64,000 nucleotides of DNA from DAOVRD01 sp964521715 (GTDB lineage Bacteria; Planctomycetota; Brocadiia; SM23-32): positions 71,161 through 135,160 of the forward strand of contig CAZFSS010000010.1 of assembly GCA_964521715.1 (NCBI GenBank), given 5' to 3'. Shown here piece after piece: positions 25,832 through 33,324 of the stretch. Each line of letters begins with the position of its first letter. Positions within the stretch are counted from its first letter, which is position 1. A program made the position numbers and the translations under genes. Below the pieces are notes generated by a model. The model searched no databases. It was not told where the DNA came from and saw nothing but the letters and a program-made list of their open reading frames with translations.

Positions 25832-27703
25832 TCACCGGATCCCCGCGGGCGCCCCCTGCCGGAGCGTTTCGTCCCTGAGCGCTCCGCCGAGCGCGCGAAT
25901 GGCCCTCGCGGCGGGGCCGGTTCCGCACTCTGACAGGATGCAGCCGTTCATCAGCGCTTCGTTGACTTCCTCGTCGAACGGGATCTCGCCGACGACGCGC
26001 GCGTCCGTGCGGCGCGCCAGCTCTCGGATGCGCTCGGCCTGCTGCGCATTCAGGTCGCACTTGTTGATGCAGATGAGGGCGCGCACGCCGAAGTGACGCG
26101 TCAGCTCCAGCACGCGCTCCAGGTCGTGCACCCCGGAGACGGTCGGCTCCGTGACGACCAATGCCACGTCCACGCCTGAAATCGAGGCGATCACCGGACA
26201 GCCCGTTCCCGGCGACCCATCGCCCATGATCCCGGCGGCGCCCTCCTCGCGGGCAAGGTTGCTCGCGCGGTTGCGCACGCGCGTGACGAGCTTGCCGCTG
26301 TTCTCCTCGCCAATGCCGAGCCGCGCGTGGGACAGCATCCCGTAGTCCGTCTCGGAGGCGAAGCTCCGCCCCGTCAGGGCCGGACTGATCTGGACGGCAT
26401 CGACGGGGCAGACGTGGGCGCAGAGCCCGCAGCCCTCGCAGGCCAGCTCGTTGACGCGGTAGGCGACCGGCTCGCCGTCCTCGGCTTGTTCCGCCGGTTC
26501 AATGGCGTCGAAGTGGCACATCTCGGCGCACCGCCCGCATCCGGTGCAGTCCTCCGCGGAGATGGTGGCCTTCATTCCCCCGAAGAAGTCCTCGGCTTCG
26601 CGGAGCCGCGGTCTCAGCAACAGGTGCAGGTCGGCTGCGTCCACATCGCAGTCGGCCAGGACCATGTCGTCGAGCAGGGCGGAGAGCGACGCCACGACCG
26701 TCGTCTTGCCCGTGCCTCCCTTGCCGCTGATGACGGTCGTCTCGCGGCAGGCGCCCGTGGCCCGGCTCGCCGCGCGGCGCGCCGCGCGTCGCACGCGGGG
26801 CTCCGGGCGTTGCGGCGCTTCTTCCTCCGGCGGCTCCTGGGCCGGCCCGGCGGCGATGGTTCGGATTCCCTCGTAGATGCCGAGCAGCGCGTCTCCCAGC
26901 TCCGGATGGAAGTCCAGGAGCAGGTCGCCGCGCGAATAAGTCTCGGCGTATTCCCGCTTGAAGGGGATGCGCCCGATTATGGGCACGCCCACCTCGTGCG
27001 CGTACCGCTCGATGAGCGCATCGGTCCCGTCCGACCGGTTGACGACGATGCCGCTCGGGACTCCCAGTCGCAGGCTGAGGGCGAGCGCCAGCTTCAGGTC
27101 GTTCAGACCGAACGGCGTCGGCTCGGTGACCAATATGGCCGCGTCCGCTCCGCGCAGGGCCGCGACGACGGGGCAGGCCGTGCCCGGCGCGGCGTCGATG
27201 ATGGTGATGCCATCCGGATCAGCGTGCCGCTTCACCGCTTGGACGACCTTCGGCGCCAGGGACTCTGCGATGTTCAGCACGCCGTGCGCGAAGGCGAAGT
27301 CCTCGCGTTCCTCGTCAAGCTCCACCTTCCCGATGGGGGCGTTGCGCTCGCGCATTGCCCCTTCCGGGCAGACGAACGTGCACGCCCCGCACGCGTGGCA
27401 GAGCTCCGGGAACGCCAGCACCTTGCCCTTCACCACGGCGAGGGCGTTGTGCCGGCAGGCGCGGGCGCACTCGCCGCAGCCGGTGCACAGCTCCTCGTTC
27501 CAGACCGGTTTGAGGACCTCGACGCTCTCCGTGCGGGTGAAGTTGGGCCGGACGAAGAGGTGGTCGTTCGGCTCTTCGACGTCGCAGTCCAGCAGCCGCA
27601 CCGGTACCCCCAGGGCCTCGCACCGCGACAGGGCGGTGGCCAGGTTCACGGCCAGCGTGGTCTTGCCCGTGCCGCCCTTGCCGCTGGCGATGGTGACGAT
27701 CAT
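25832..27703 (-). CDS. Fused tandem MinD-type ATPases, each with an inserted ferredoxin domain
   Basis: 623 residues from MIVTIASGKGG. The first half has a deviant Walker A at residues 8-16 (GKGGTGKTT) and two 4Fe-4S motifs, C73/76/79/83 and C102/105/108/112. A Pro/Glu/Arg-rich linker (~285-318) follows. The second half has Walker A at 327-335 and further 4Fe-4S motifs at C386/389/392/396 and C422/425/428/432. This is the MinD-superfamily ATPase with inserted ferredoxin (COG1149), normally two adjacent genes of ~290 residues; here they form one chain. In Desulfovibrio such pairs belong to the orange-protein (ORP) complex linked to cell division. It is the last gene of the 30.4-25.8 kb operon. 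Confidence 0.85.
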   Translation of the reverse strand: MIVTIASGKGGTGKTTLAVNLATALSRCEALGVPVRLLDCDVEEPNDHLFVRPNFTRTESVEVLKPVWNEELCTGCGECARACRHNALAVVKGKVLAFPELCHACGACTFVCPEGAMRERNAPIGKVELDEEREDFAFAHGVLNIAESLAPKVVQAVKRHADPDGITIIDAAPGTACPVVAALRGADAAILVTEPTPFGLNDLKLALALSLRLGVPSGIVVNRSDGTDALIERYAHEVGVPIIGRIPFKREYAETYSRGDLLLDFHPELGDALLGIYEGIRTIAAGPAQEPPEEEAPQRPEPRVRRAARRAASRATGACRETTVISGKGGTGKTTVVASLSALLDDMVLADCDVDAADLHLLLRPRLREAEDFFGGMKATISAEDCTGCGRCAEMCHFDAIEPAEQAEDGEPVAYRVNELACEGCGLCAHVCPVDAVQISPALTGRSFASETDYGMLSHARLGIGEENSGKLVTRVRNRASNLAREEGAAGIMGDGSPGTGCPVIASISGVDVALVVTEPTVSGVHDLERVLELTRHFGVRALICINKCDLNAQQAERIRELARRTDARVVGEIPFDEEVNEALMNGCILSECGTGPAARAIRALGGALRDETLRQGAPAGIR

Positions 27704-27744
27704 GTCCTGGTGCTCCGGCGCGCCGACGGCTTCCCGCGCGCGGC

Positions 27745-28083
27745 TCAGTGGTCGCAGATGTTGTCGCCGGCCTCGAGCTCGCCCGCTAAGTAGAGCTCGA
27801 CGACGCGCTGCGGCGTCTCGGGCGGAGCGCCGACCATCACGTCGATGCCGCTCTGGGCGAACAGGTTCTGTGCCCTGCGGCCCATGCCTCCGGCGATGAT
27901 GAGGTCGGGCCCCTGCTCGCTGAGCCATTGCGGCAGGAGCCCGGGCGCGTGGGTCGGCGCTGCCACTGTGTGTGAGCGAGCAACGGCGGGCGGGTCGCCC
28001 TCGATCTCGAAGAGGGCGAATTCCTCGCAATGGCCGAAGTGGGCCGCGAGCCGGCCCCCGGATGTGGGCACTGCTATCTTCAT
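27745..28083 (-). CDS. NifX/NifB-C-terminal-type (orange-protein-like) metal-cluster protein
   Basis: 112 residues from MKIAVPTSGG; the open frame reaches further upstream but overlaps the Mrp gene. The dinitrogenase iron-molybdenum cofactor domain fold is clear: MKIAVPTSGGRLAAHFGHCEEFALFEI, DLIIAGGMGRRAQNLFAQSGIDVMVG. This ribonuclease-H-like fold carries iron-molybdenum cofactor precursors or the Mo-Cu-S cluster of orange protein. The C terminus has Cys and His (ICDH). No nitrogenase genes are in the window, so a nitrogen-fixation role is unlikely. Confidence 0.85.
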   Translation of the reverse strand: MKIAVPTSGGRLAAHFGHCEEFALFEIEGDPPAVARSHTVAAPTHAPGLLPQWLSEQGPDLIIAGGMGRRAQNLFAQSGIDVMVGAPPETPQRVVELYLAGELEAGDNICDH

Positions 28084-28093
28084 GGCATGCTCC

Positions 28094-28972
28094 TCAATGC
28101 TGGCCCGGTGGCTCCGTCTGATGCCGGCCGAGCTGTATGACGGGCTGAACGGCCGCCAGGAAGGCACGTGTCGACGGGCTCTCGGGCGCGTGGGCCACGA
28201 ACGGCCGCCCCGCGTCGGAGCCCTCGACTATGCTCGGGTCAATCGGCACGCGGCCGAGGAAGGGCACGCCCATGTCCTCGGCCATCCTCTGCCCGCCGCC
28301 TTCGCCGAAGATGTCCACGCTCCCGCCGCAGTGCGGGCAGACGAAGCCGCTCATGTTCTCGATGACGCCCAGCACGGGCAGGCTCAGCCTGCGGCAGAAC
28401 GTTATGCACTTGCGCACATCGGCCACGGACAGCTCCTGCGGCGTCGTCACGACGACGGCGCCCGTGGCCTCGGGGATGAGCTGGCAGATGGAGAGCGGCT
28501 CGTCGCCCGTCCCCGGGGGCAGGTCGATGACGAGGAAGTCCAGGTCCCCCCACTCGACGTCGGCCAGCAACTGCCTGAGCACGTTCATCTTGAGCGGGCC
28601 GCGCCAGATCACGGCCTCGTCCCGCTCGCGCGCCAGGAAGGCGATGGACATCACGCGCAGCCCGTGCGGGCCCTCGGCCGGCAGGATGCTCCGGCCGTCC
28701 GAGTAGACGGACGCCGATTCGAGGTCGAGGAGCCTGGGCACGCTCGGCCCGTGCATGTCGGCGTCGAGCAGCCCGACCTTGAGCCCATCCACAGCCAGCG
28801 CCACGGCTAGGTTCGCTGCCACGGTGCTCTTGCCCACGCCGCCCTTGCCGGACAGGACCACGACGGTGTGGCGGATGCGGGCAAGGCGCTCGCGGAGCCT
28901 GCGCTCTTGCTGCTGTCGATCGTTCTGCGGGGTGCTGTGCGTTTCGCCGCCGTTTCCTGCGGTCTGTTCCAT
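28094..28972 (-). CDS. Mrp/NBP35-family iron-sulfur carrier ATPase
   Basis: 292 residues. After a Gln/Arg-rich N terminus comes the P-loop LSGKGGVGKSTVAANLAVAL, then DADMHGPSVPRLL, VIDLPPGTGDEPLS and the paired cysteines SGFVCPHCGG (about residue 212) that bridge an iron-sulfur cluster between two subunits. The family binds and transfers Fe-S clusters. In the Desulfovibrio ORP system an Mrp is fused to an ORP domain (MrpORP); here Mrp and the ORP-like proteins are separate neighbours 10 bp (downstream) and 49 bp (upstream) away. Confidence 0.92.
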   Translation of the reverse strand: MEQTAGNGGETHSTPQNDRQQQERRLRERLARIRHTVVVLSGKGGVGKSTVAANLAVALAVDGLKVGLLDADMHGPSVPRLLDLESASVYSDGRSILPAEGPHGLRVMSIAFLARERDEAVIWRGPLKMNVLRQLLADVEWGDLDFLVIDLPPGTGDEPLSICQLIPEATGAVVVTTPQELSVADVRKCITFCRRLSLPVLGVIENMSGFVCPHCGGSVDIFGEGGGQRMAEDMGVPFLGRVPIDPSIVEGSDAGRPFVAHAPESPSTRAFLAAVQPVIQLGRHQTEPPGQH

Positions 28973-29021
28973 GCGTTCGACTCCGCCGTGCGATTGGGCC
29001 TTGCCAGTGCTGGCGCGCCGT

Positions 29022-29381
29022 CTACCAGTGCGGAGCGGCGTCCGCCCCGGTTGCCTCCTCGAGCCTGCCGTCCTTGAAGGCGGCGATGGCGTCGGCCACG
29101 GAGCCCGAGGCCCCGGTGGCCACGCGAACGCCCGCCGATTGCAGCACGGACATGGCCTTGGGTCCCATGTGTCCGCCGATGACCCATTCGCAGCCCGACT
29201 CCGCTACGGCTGTGGCGGACTGGACGCCGGCCCCGCCTGCGGCGTTGAGGTTCTCCTCGTTGTCGATGACCTCGAAGGATTCCGCCTCGTCGTCGTAGAT
29301 GACGAAGTAGCGGGCCCTCCCGAAGCGCGAGTCAACCTGGGACGAGAGCTCCCGCCCCTGACTGGTCACGCAGATCTTCAT
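29022..29381 (-). CDS. NifX/NifB-C-terminal-type (orange-protein-like) metal-cluster protein, second copy
   Basis: 119 residues from MKICVTSQG, the usual start of this fold. Motifs: SQVDSRFGRARYFVIYDDE, CEWVIGGHMGPKAMSVLQSAGVRVATG. It is distinct from the copy at 27745-28083 and closer to the free-standing proteins commonly found beside DUF5320 and DUF134 genes in anaerobes. It lies between DUF5320 and Mrp in the operon. Confidence 0.87.
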   Translation of the reverse strand: MKICVTSQGRELSSQVDSRFGRARYFVIYDDEAESFEVIDNEENLNAAGGAGVQSATAVAESGCEWVIGGHMGPKAMSVLQSAGVRVATGASGSVADAIAAFKDGRLEEATGADAAPHW

Positions 29382-29455
29382 GCCGGCAGTCTCCGTGAGA
29401 TTGGGGAAGGAGCGGGGCCGCGTGCGACCCCGCTCCCGAAGCGCCTGTCCGGACC

Positions 29456-29845
29456 TCACTCGCCGGGTTCAGCTTCCAGCTCGCTGATCCTCTGGCGGAT
29501 CTGCTCAAGCTGCTGTTGGAGGGAGTCGGCCTGCACCTTCAGCATTTGCGCCTGCTCTTTGGCTGAAGGACCGTACTGCGGCGCGCCGAGCCCCGCCAGG
29601 GGCACAGCGCCCCAGCCGGGCTGGCCCCAGGCCGGCATTCCCTGAGCCGCGCGAGCCCATCCGGGCGCGCCCGTGGCATAGAACCAGTTGCGGCGTCCCC
29701 GGCCGCCTCCGCGGCCCCATCCCCCGTATCCGCGCCCGGGCATGGGATTCATGAAACCGGGGACCGCATAACCTGCACAATAGCCTGCTGCACGTCCCGT
29801 CATCGGACCCATTCCGGCAGGACCTGTTCCATCTCCGCGTGGCAT
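29456..29845 (-). CDS. DUF5320-family glycine-rich protein
   Basis: 129 residues. It begins MPRGDGTGPAGMGPMTGRAAGYCAGY, the hallmark of DUF5320, then a Gly/Arg/Trp-rich middle (GRGYGGWGRGGGRGRR) and a short C-terminal coiled coil (KVQADSLQQQLEQIRQRISELE). The function is unknown, but the family almost always accompanies NifX-like and MinD-ferredoxin genes in anaerobic bacteria and archaea, as here. Confidence 0.85.
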   Translation of the reverse strand: MPRGDGTGPAGMGPMTGRAAGYCAGYAVPGFMNPMPGRGYGGWGRGGGRGRRNWFYATGAPGWARAAQGMPAWGQPGWGAVPLAGLGAPQYGPSAKEQAQMLKVQADSLQQQLEQIRQRISELEAEPGE

Positions 29846-29906
29846 GACGCCACCTCCTTCACATGGAATCGAAAAGGGGCTTGACTGCGTCCCGTTTGTT
29901 CGGCCC

Positions 29907-30089
29907 TCAACGTGCGCGCGTCATCTTGCTGCCGCACTTGCGGCACTGGGTCTCGGTGCAGGGGACTCCACGCTTGTGTGTAGCCCTCTGGCCGCAGTTG
30001 GGGCAGACGCAATCGCCGCCCGGGCCCGCGCCGGAGCCGCCCATGCGACCGCGACCCGTTCCACGACCTGCTCCTCCGCCTCTTCCCAT
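29907..30089 (-). CDS. Small glycine-rich zinc-ribbon protein
   Basis: 60 residues. A Gly/Arg-rich head (MGRGGGAGRGTGRGR) is followed by a zinc-ribbon with CVCPNCG and CRKCG pairs plus CTETQC between them. An AAGGAGG ribosome site lies 8-9 bases upstream. Proteins of this pattern recur next to DUF134 and DUF5320 genes. Probably a metal-binding or nucleic-acid-binding accessory of the same system. Confidence 0.75.
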   Translation of the reverse strand: MGRGGGAGRGTGRGRMGGSGAGPGGDCVCPNCGQRATHKRGVPCTETQCRKCGSKMTRAR

Positions 30090-30108
30090 TCCTCTTGCCT
30101 CCTTTTGG

Positions 30109-30453
30109 TCAGTGCCATCCCCAGCCGTGCCTGCCTGGGCGCCATTCCGGCTCCGCCGGCGGCGCGAACCGCACGGGCCCGCCCTCGATCGCCAGCGCGT
30201 GGCCCTGCGAGAGGGCCTCGGCCACCTTCCGCCGTGCGCTTTCGAGGATCCGGCTCACGGTCGGCCGCGAGACCCCGAGTCTCTGGGCCACTTCCTCCTG
30301 CTCCAGGCCCTCGCCGTCCGCAAGCCGGAGCGCCTCATACTCGTCCAGCCTCACCGTTATCCACACGAGCTGGCGCGCGGGCACGCCCGCCGGCTTGAAC
30401 ACGGCTACGGGCGGCCGGTGGGCTATCGTGCGTGGCTTCTTGCTGCGTGGCAT
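30109..30453 (-). CDS. DUF134-family DNA-binding protein
   Basis: 114 residues. Residues ~33-90 contain the DUF134 helix-turn-helix, which resembles sigma-factor region 4: RLDEYEALRLADGEGLEQEEVAQRLGVSRPTVSRILESARRKVAEAL. It is the first gene of the minus-strand metal-cluster operon and the likely local regulator. A near-perfect inverted repeat overlapping its own -10 box suggests autoregulation. In Desulfovibrio ORP loci a DUF134 protein has a similar position. Confidence 0.88.
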   Translation of the reverse strand: MPRSKKPRTIAHRPPVAVFKPAGVPARQLVWITVRLDEYEALRLADGEGLEQEEVAQRLGVSRPTVSRILESARRKVAEALSQGHALAIEGGPVRFAPPAEPEWRPGRHGWGWH

Positions 30454-30465
30454 CGCCTTCTCATT

Positions 30466-30487
30466 ATGAACATACGTTCATTATAGG
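30466..30487 (-). promoter_or_regulatory. Inverted-repeat operator (GAAC-N4-GTTC) over the -10 of the DUF134 operon
   Basis: The plus-strand sequence ATTATGAAC-ATAC-GTTCATTAT (about 30464-30485) is an inverted repeat with one mismatch in 9-bp arms. The core GAACATACGTTC also fits the GAAC-RNRY-GTTC core of Gram-positive-type LexA boxes. It overlaps the predicted -10, so a bound protein would block transcription. Confidence 0.55.
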
Positions 30488-30508
30488 TGCCCGGCTTTGC
30501 CCTGTCAA
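30480..30508 (-). promoter_or_regulatory. Consensus sigma70 promoter of the DUF134/MinD operon
   Basis: On the minus strand TTGACA (complement of 30503-30508), a 17-bp spacer and TATAAT (complement of 30480-30485), about 27 bases before the DUF134 ATG. Confidence 0.85.
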
Positions 30509-30601
30509 TAGTCGCCTGCGCGGGGATTCCGGGCCGGCGGTGCGTTCGATAGCCCCGGAAGGCAGCAGCGGGTAGGGCCGGGTCGAAGGAGGCGGAGCCC
30601 G

Positions 30602-31870
30602 TCAACTGCGCAGGACGTCCAGCGGCTCGAACCGGGCGCCCAGCGCCGCCTCGCTGTCCAGCCCGAGCCAGCGGTCCAGCGCAGTGGCGTAGACGCGGCG
30701 GTAGTCGGTGTGGAAGCGCAGGGCGCCGTCGTTCTCCAGGTCGCTGAGGCTCGGATGCGGCCCGACCAGTCCGCCCTTGAGCCTGCCGCCGACCAGGAAC
30801 ACGGGAGCGGCGGCGCCGTGCCCGGTGCCGCGGCGCCCGTTCTCGGCGACCGTCCGGCCGAACTCCGAGAACGTCATCAGGAGCACGCGGTCCAGCAGTC
30901 CGTCGCCCTTGAGGTCGTGGGCGAACGCGGCCACGGATTCGGAGAGCTCGCACAGGAGGGCGGCGTGGTTGTCGCGCTGGTTTGCGTGGTTGTCGAATCC
31001 CCCGAATCCCGCGCCGCCCAGCTCGGCCACGTAAACGCGGATGCCGAGGTCGGCGCGGATGAGGTCGGCCACGGTGCTGAGGTTCTGCGCAAGCTGGAAG
31101 GGCGGGTACTGGCCGGCGCGGCCCGCGCGGCGGGCTGCGGCCACTGCCTCAACGCGGTCGGCTCCCGCGTAAGCGTTCAGCGCCGTCCGCTGAGCGAAGC
31201 CCAGAAGCTGCCCGTCATCGCCGCCGCGGGGAAGTTCGGCCGCATCCAGCAGAGCGCGGCGGCGGGCCGCGTCTGCTTGGCTCCCCGAAGCGACCCCGGG
31301 CACATAGTCGTCCAGCGAGCTAACGGCGGGAACGACGGTTCTCTCGGCGTTGAGGACGAAGGGCGTCGGGATCTGCCCCACGAACGCGGCCGGCGCGTGG
31401 GACTCGTCAGGCCCGTTTGCCAGGTCGGCGGCGCGGCCGAGCCAGCCCGTCTGGCAGCCCACGTCGCCGGGCCTGGCCGTCTGCCAGTTGCGCATGGCGC
31501 CCTCGTGTTCCCGATCGGAGTTGGGGTAGCCTACCCCCTGGACGACGCTGAGGAGCCCCTCCTCATAGAGCCGCATGAAGCCCGCCATCCGGGGATGGAA
31601 ACCGAGCAGGTCGTCGATCTTGTGCACCTCGTTGGCGGTGAGGCGCAGCGTGCTGCGGCTTCGGGCGTAGTCGTCGTCTGCGTAGGGGGCAACGGTGTTC
31701 AGGCCGTCGTTCCCGCCGGCGAGCTGGATGGCCACAAAGACGGAGCCGTCCTTATCAGGCGCCGTCGCTCCGGCCAGACGTGCGAAGACGGCCGGCACGG
31801 GCGGCCCGAGGGAGAACAGGATGGATGCGCCGAGGGACGTCCTCAGGAAATCGCGCCGTGACTGCTTCAT
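30602..31870 (-). CDS. DUF1501-family Tat-exported protein
   Basis: 422 residues from MKQSRRDFLRTSLGAS, a twin-arginine signal; the open frame extends far upstream only as an antisense-like shadow of the DUF1800 gene. The DUF1501 (sulfatase/alkaline-phosphatase-like fold) features are FVAIQLAGGNDGLNTVAPY, a metal-site-type Asn-Asp pair, and near the C terminus VLLMTFSEFGRTVAENGRRGTGHGAAAPVFLVGG. It is exported folded. It forms the classic pair with DUF1800, whose stop lies 16 bp upstream. Substrate is unknown; the pair is common in Planctomycetes and other environmental bacteria. Confidence 0.92.
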   Translation of the reverse strand: MKQSRRDFLRTSLGASILFSLGPPVPAVFARLAGATAPDKDGSVFVAIQLAGGNDGLNTVAPYADDDYARSRSTLRLTANEVHKIDDLLGFHPRMAGFMRLYEEGLLSVVQGVGYPNSDREHEGAMRNWQTARPGDVGCQTGWLGRAADLANGPDESHAPAAFVGQIPTPFVLNAERTVVPAVSSLDDYVPGVASGSQADAARRRALLDAAELPRGGDDGQLLGFAQRTALNAYAGADRVEAVAAARRAGRAGQYPPFQLAQNLSTVADLIRADLGIRVYVAELGGAGFGGFDNHANQRDNHAALLCELSESVAAFAHDLKGDGLLDRVLLMTFSEFGRTVAENGRRGTGHGAAAPVFLVGGRLKGGLVGPHPSLSDLENDGALRFHTDYRRVYATALDRWLGLDSEAALGARFEPLDVLRS

Positions 31871-31886
31871 GTACTCGCTCCCGCGC

Positions 31887-33248
31887 CTAAGCCAACTGGA
31901 ATTCCGGCAGCGTGACGACGCCATGGGCGAACCGGCGAACGGGGTCGGCGGGGTCGCCTCCCGCTGCTGCGGCCGCCCGCAGCGCCTCCGCAACGCCAGG
32001 CTCCACGTCGCCCTGGAGGAACAGGTCGAGCAGGAACCGGCCGGCGGACTCGGCGCCGGAATAGCCGTGCTTCCCGGCCACGGCGGATGGGTCGAGCTTG
32101 TCGCCGTATGGGCCCGTGCCGGCAAGCAGCGCGCGGGCCAGGTTGCTGCGCCCCAGCACTGTCCAGTCATTCAGCCAGTCCTTGCCGCCTTTCCAGCCCT
32201 TGACCGTGGGCGGATGGCACAGGTTCTGGCCGAGGCGTGCCAGGTCGACGGCGAGGCGGGTGGTGGGCACCATGCCATCCAGGCCGCGGATGATCCCGAG
32301 CGCAAACTCGACCGGACCTTTGACCCGCTGGCGATAGGCGGCGTCCGAGAAGAAGAGGTTGGACCGGAGCATCGTCCCCGCCAGGCGGCCGATGTCGAAG
32401 TCCGTTGCGAACGATTCCGCCAGCGGCTGGATGAGGTCATCCGGCGGCTGATGCGTTTCGGAGACGAGCCAGCGATAGAGCTCACCAACCACAAGCCGCG
32501 CCGTGGCCGGCTGCTCCAGCACGATGCGCACGACGTCCTTGCTGTCCCAGTTGCCCCTCTGCCCCAGGATCTCTTTGGCGCCGGCATCGTGCTCACGGGC
32601 GACGAAGCGAAGCTCCTTGCGTTGGACGAACCAGCCGGTGAAGGCCCGGGCCGCCTCGGCCACGTCCTTCTCGGAGTATCGGCCCTCGCCGAGCGTGAAC
32701 TCTTCGAACAAGTGTCTCGGGTAGCTCTGATTGGGCTGCGCCTTGCGATTGGCGTCCGCACCGAGCCACAGGAGCACCGCCGGGTCGTGCGATACGGCCT
32801 GAAGCAGGGCGCCGAAGTCTCCCAACGCGTGGCTGCGCAGCATGGTCAGGTGCTCGCGCATCAGGCGGGGGCTGTTCACGCGGACGTTGCTCGTGGCGAA
32901 GCAGCCGTGCCAGAAGAGCGTCATCTTCTCCAGCATGGGGTGGGGGGTCTCTATCATCCGGCGCAGCCACCAGGCGCGCAGCGCGTCCGCCGACCCGCTG
33001 TCGCCGGCCGGGGCCTCGTAACCGTCGCAGGCCGCGTTGAACGCGTCGATGTCGGCATCGGGGCGCAGCAGCTTGCGGACGGCCGCTTCGGGGCCGTCCT
33101 TCAGCGCTTGCTGGAGCTGGTCCCAGTCGGCGCCGAACGCCGCACGGCGGTGCAGGTGCCCGGCGCGCCGCAGGTCCCAGGGATGCTGTGCGTCGGGTTC
33201 ATACGGCGCCCAGGCCCGGGCGGGATCGATCTGCCTCCCGGCGGCCAT
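31887..33248 (-). CDS. DUF1800-family protein
   Basis: 453 residues from MAAGRQIDP, chosen because AAGGAGG stands right before this ATG; an in-frame upstream start would add 34 atypical residues. DUF1800 motifs: HLHRRAAFGADWDQLQQAL, WWLRRMIETPHPMLEKMTLFWHGCFATSNV, NQSYPRHLFEEFTLGEGRYSEKDVAEAARAFTGW, PPTVKGWKGGKDWLN. No signal peptide is visible. It is the partner of the DUF1501 protein just downstream; function unknown. Confidence 0.92.
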   Translation of the reverse strand: MAAGRQIDPARAWAPYEPDAQHPWDLRRAGHLHRRAAFGADWDQLQQALKDGPEAAVRKLLRPDADIDAFNAACDGYEAPAGDSGSADALRAWWLRRMIETPHPMLEKMTLFWHGCFATSNVRVNSPRLMREHLTMLRSHALGDFGALLQAVSHDPAVLLWLGADANRKAQPNQSYPRHLFEEFTLGEGRYSEKDVAEAARAFTGWFVQRKELRFVAREHDAGAKEILGQRGNWDSKDVVRIVLEQPATARLVVGELYRWLVSETHQPPDDLIQPLAESFATDFDIGRLAGTMLRSNLFFSDAAYRQRVKGPVEFALGIIRGLDGMVPTTRLAVDLARLGQNLCHPPTVKGWKGGKDWLNDWTVLGRSNLARALLAGTGPYGDKLDPSAVAGKHGYSGAESAGRFLLDLFLQGDVEPGVAEALRAAAAAGGDPADPVRRFAHGVVTLPEFQLA

Positions 33249-33324
33249 CAGGGATCCTCCTTGGTCTGGCCATGAGCGGCCGACGTTATGATTCGGACGG
33301 CCGTGCTGCGCCGGGCCGCCCGTG

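Noticed and set aside
26327..27793. 488-codon plus-strand open frame
   Set aside because: Antisense to the double MinD-ferredoxin gene, whose Walker A and cysteine motifs are unambiguous.
27745..29381. Nitrogenase cofactor assembly genes
   Set aside because: NifX/NifB-C-terminal domains alone do not imply nitrogen fixation; no nifHDK, nifE/N or radical-SAM NifB is present and the neighbours fit an ORP-type cluster better.
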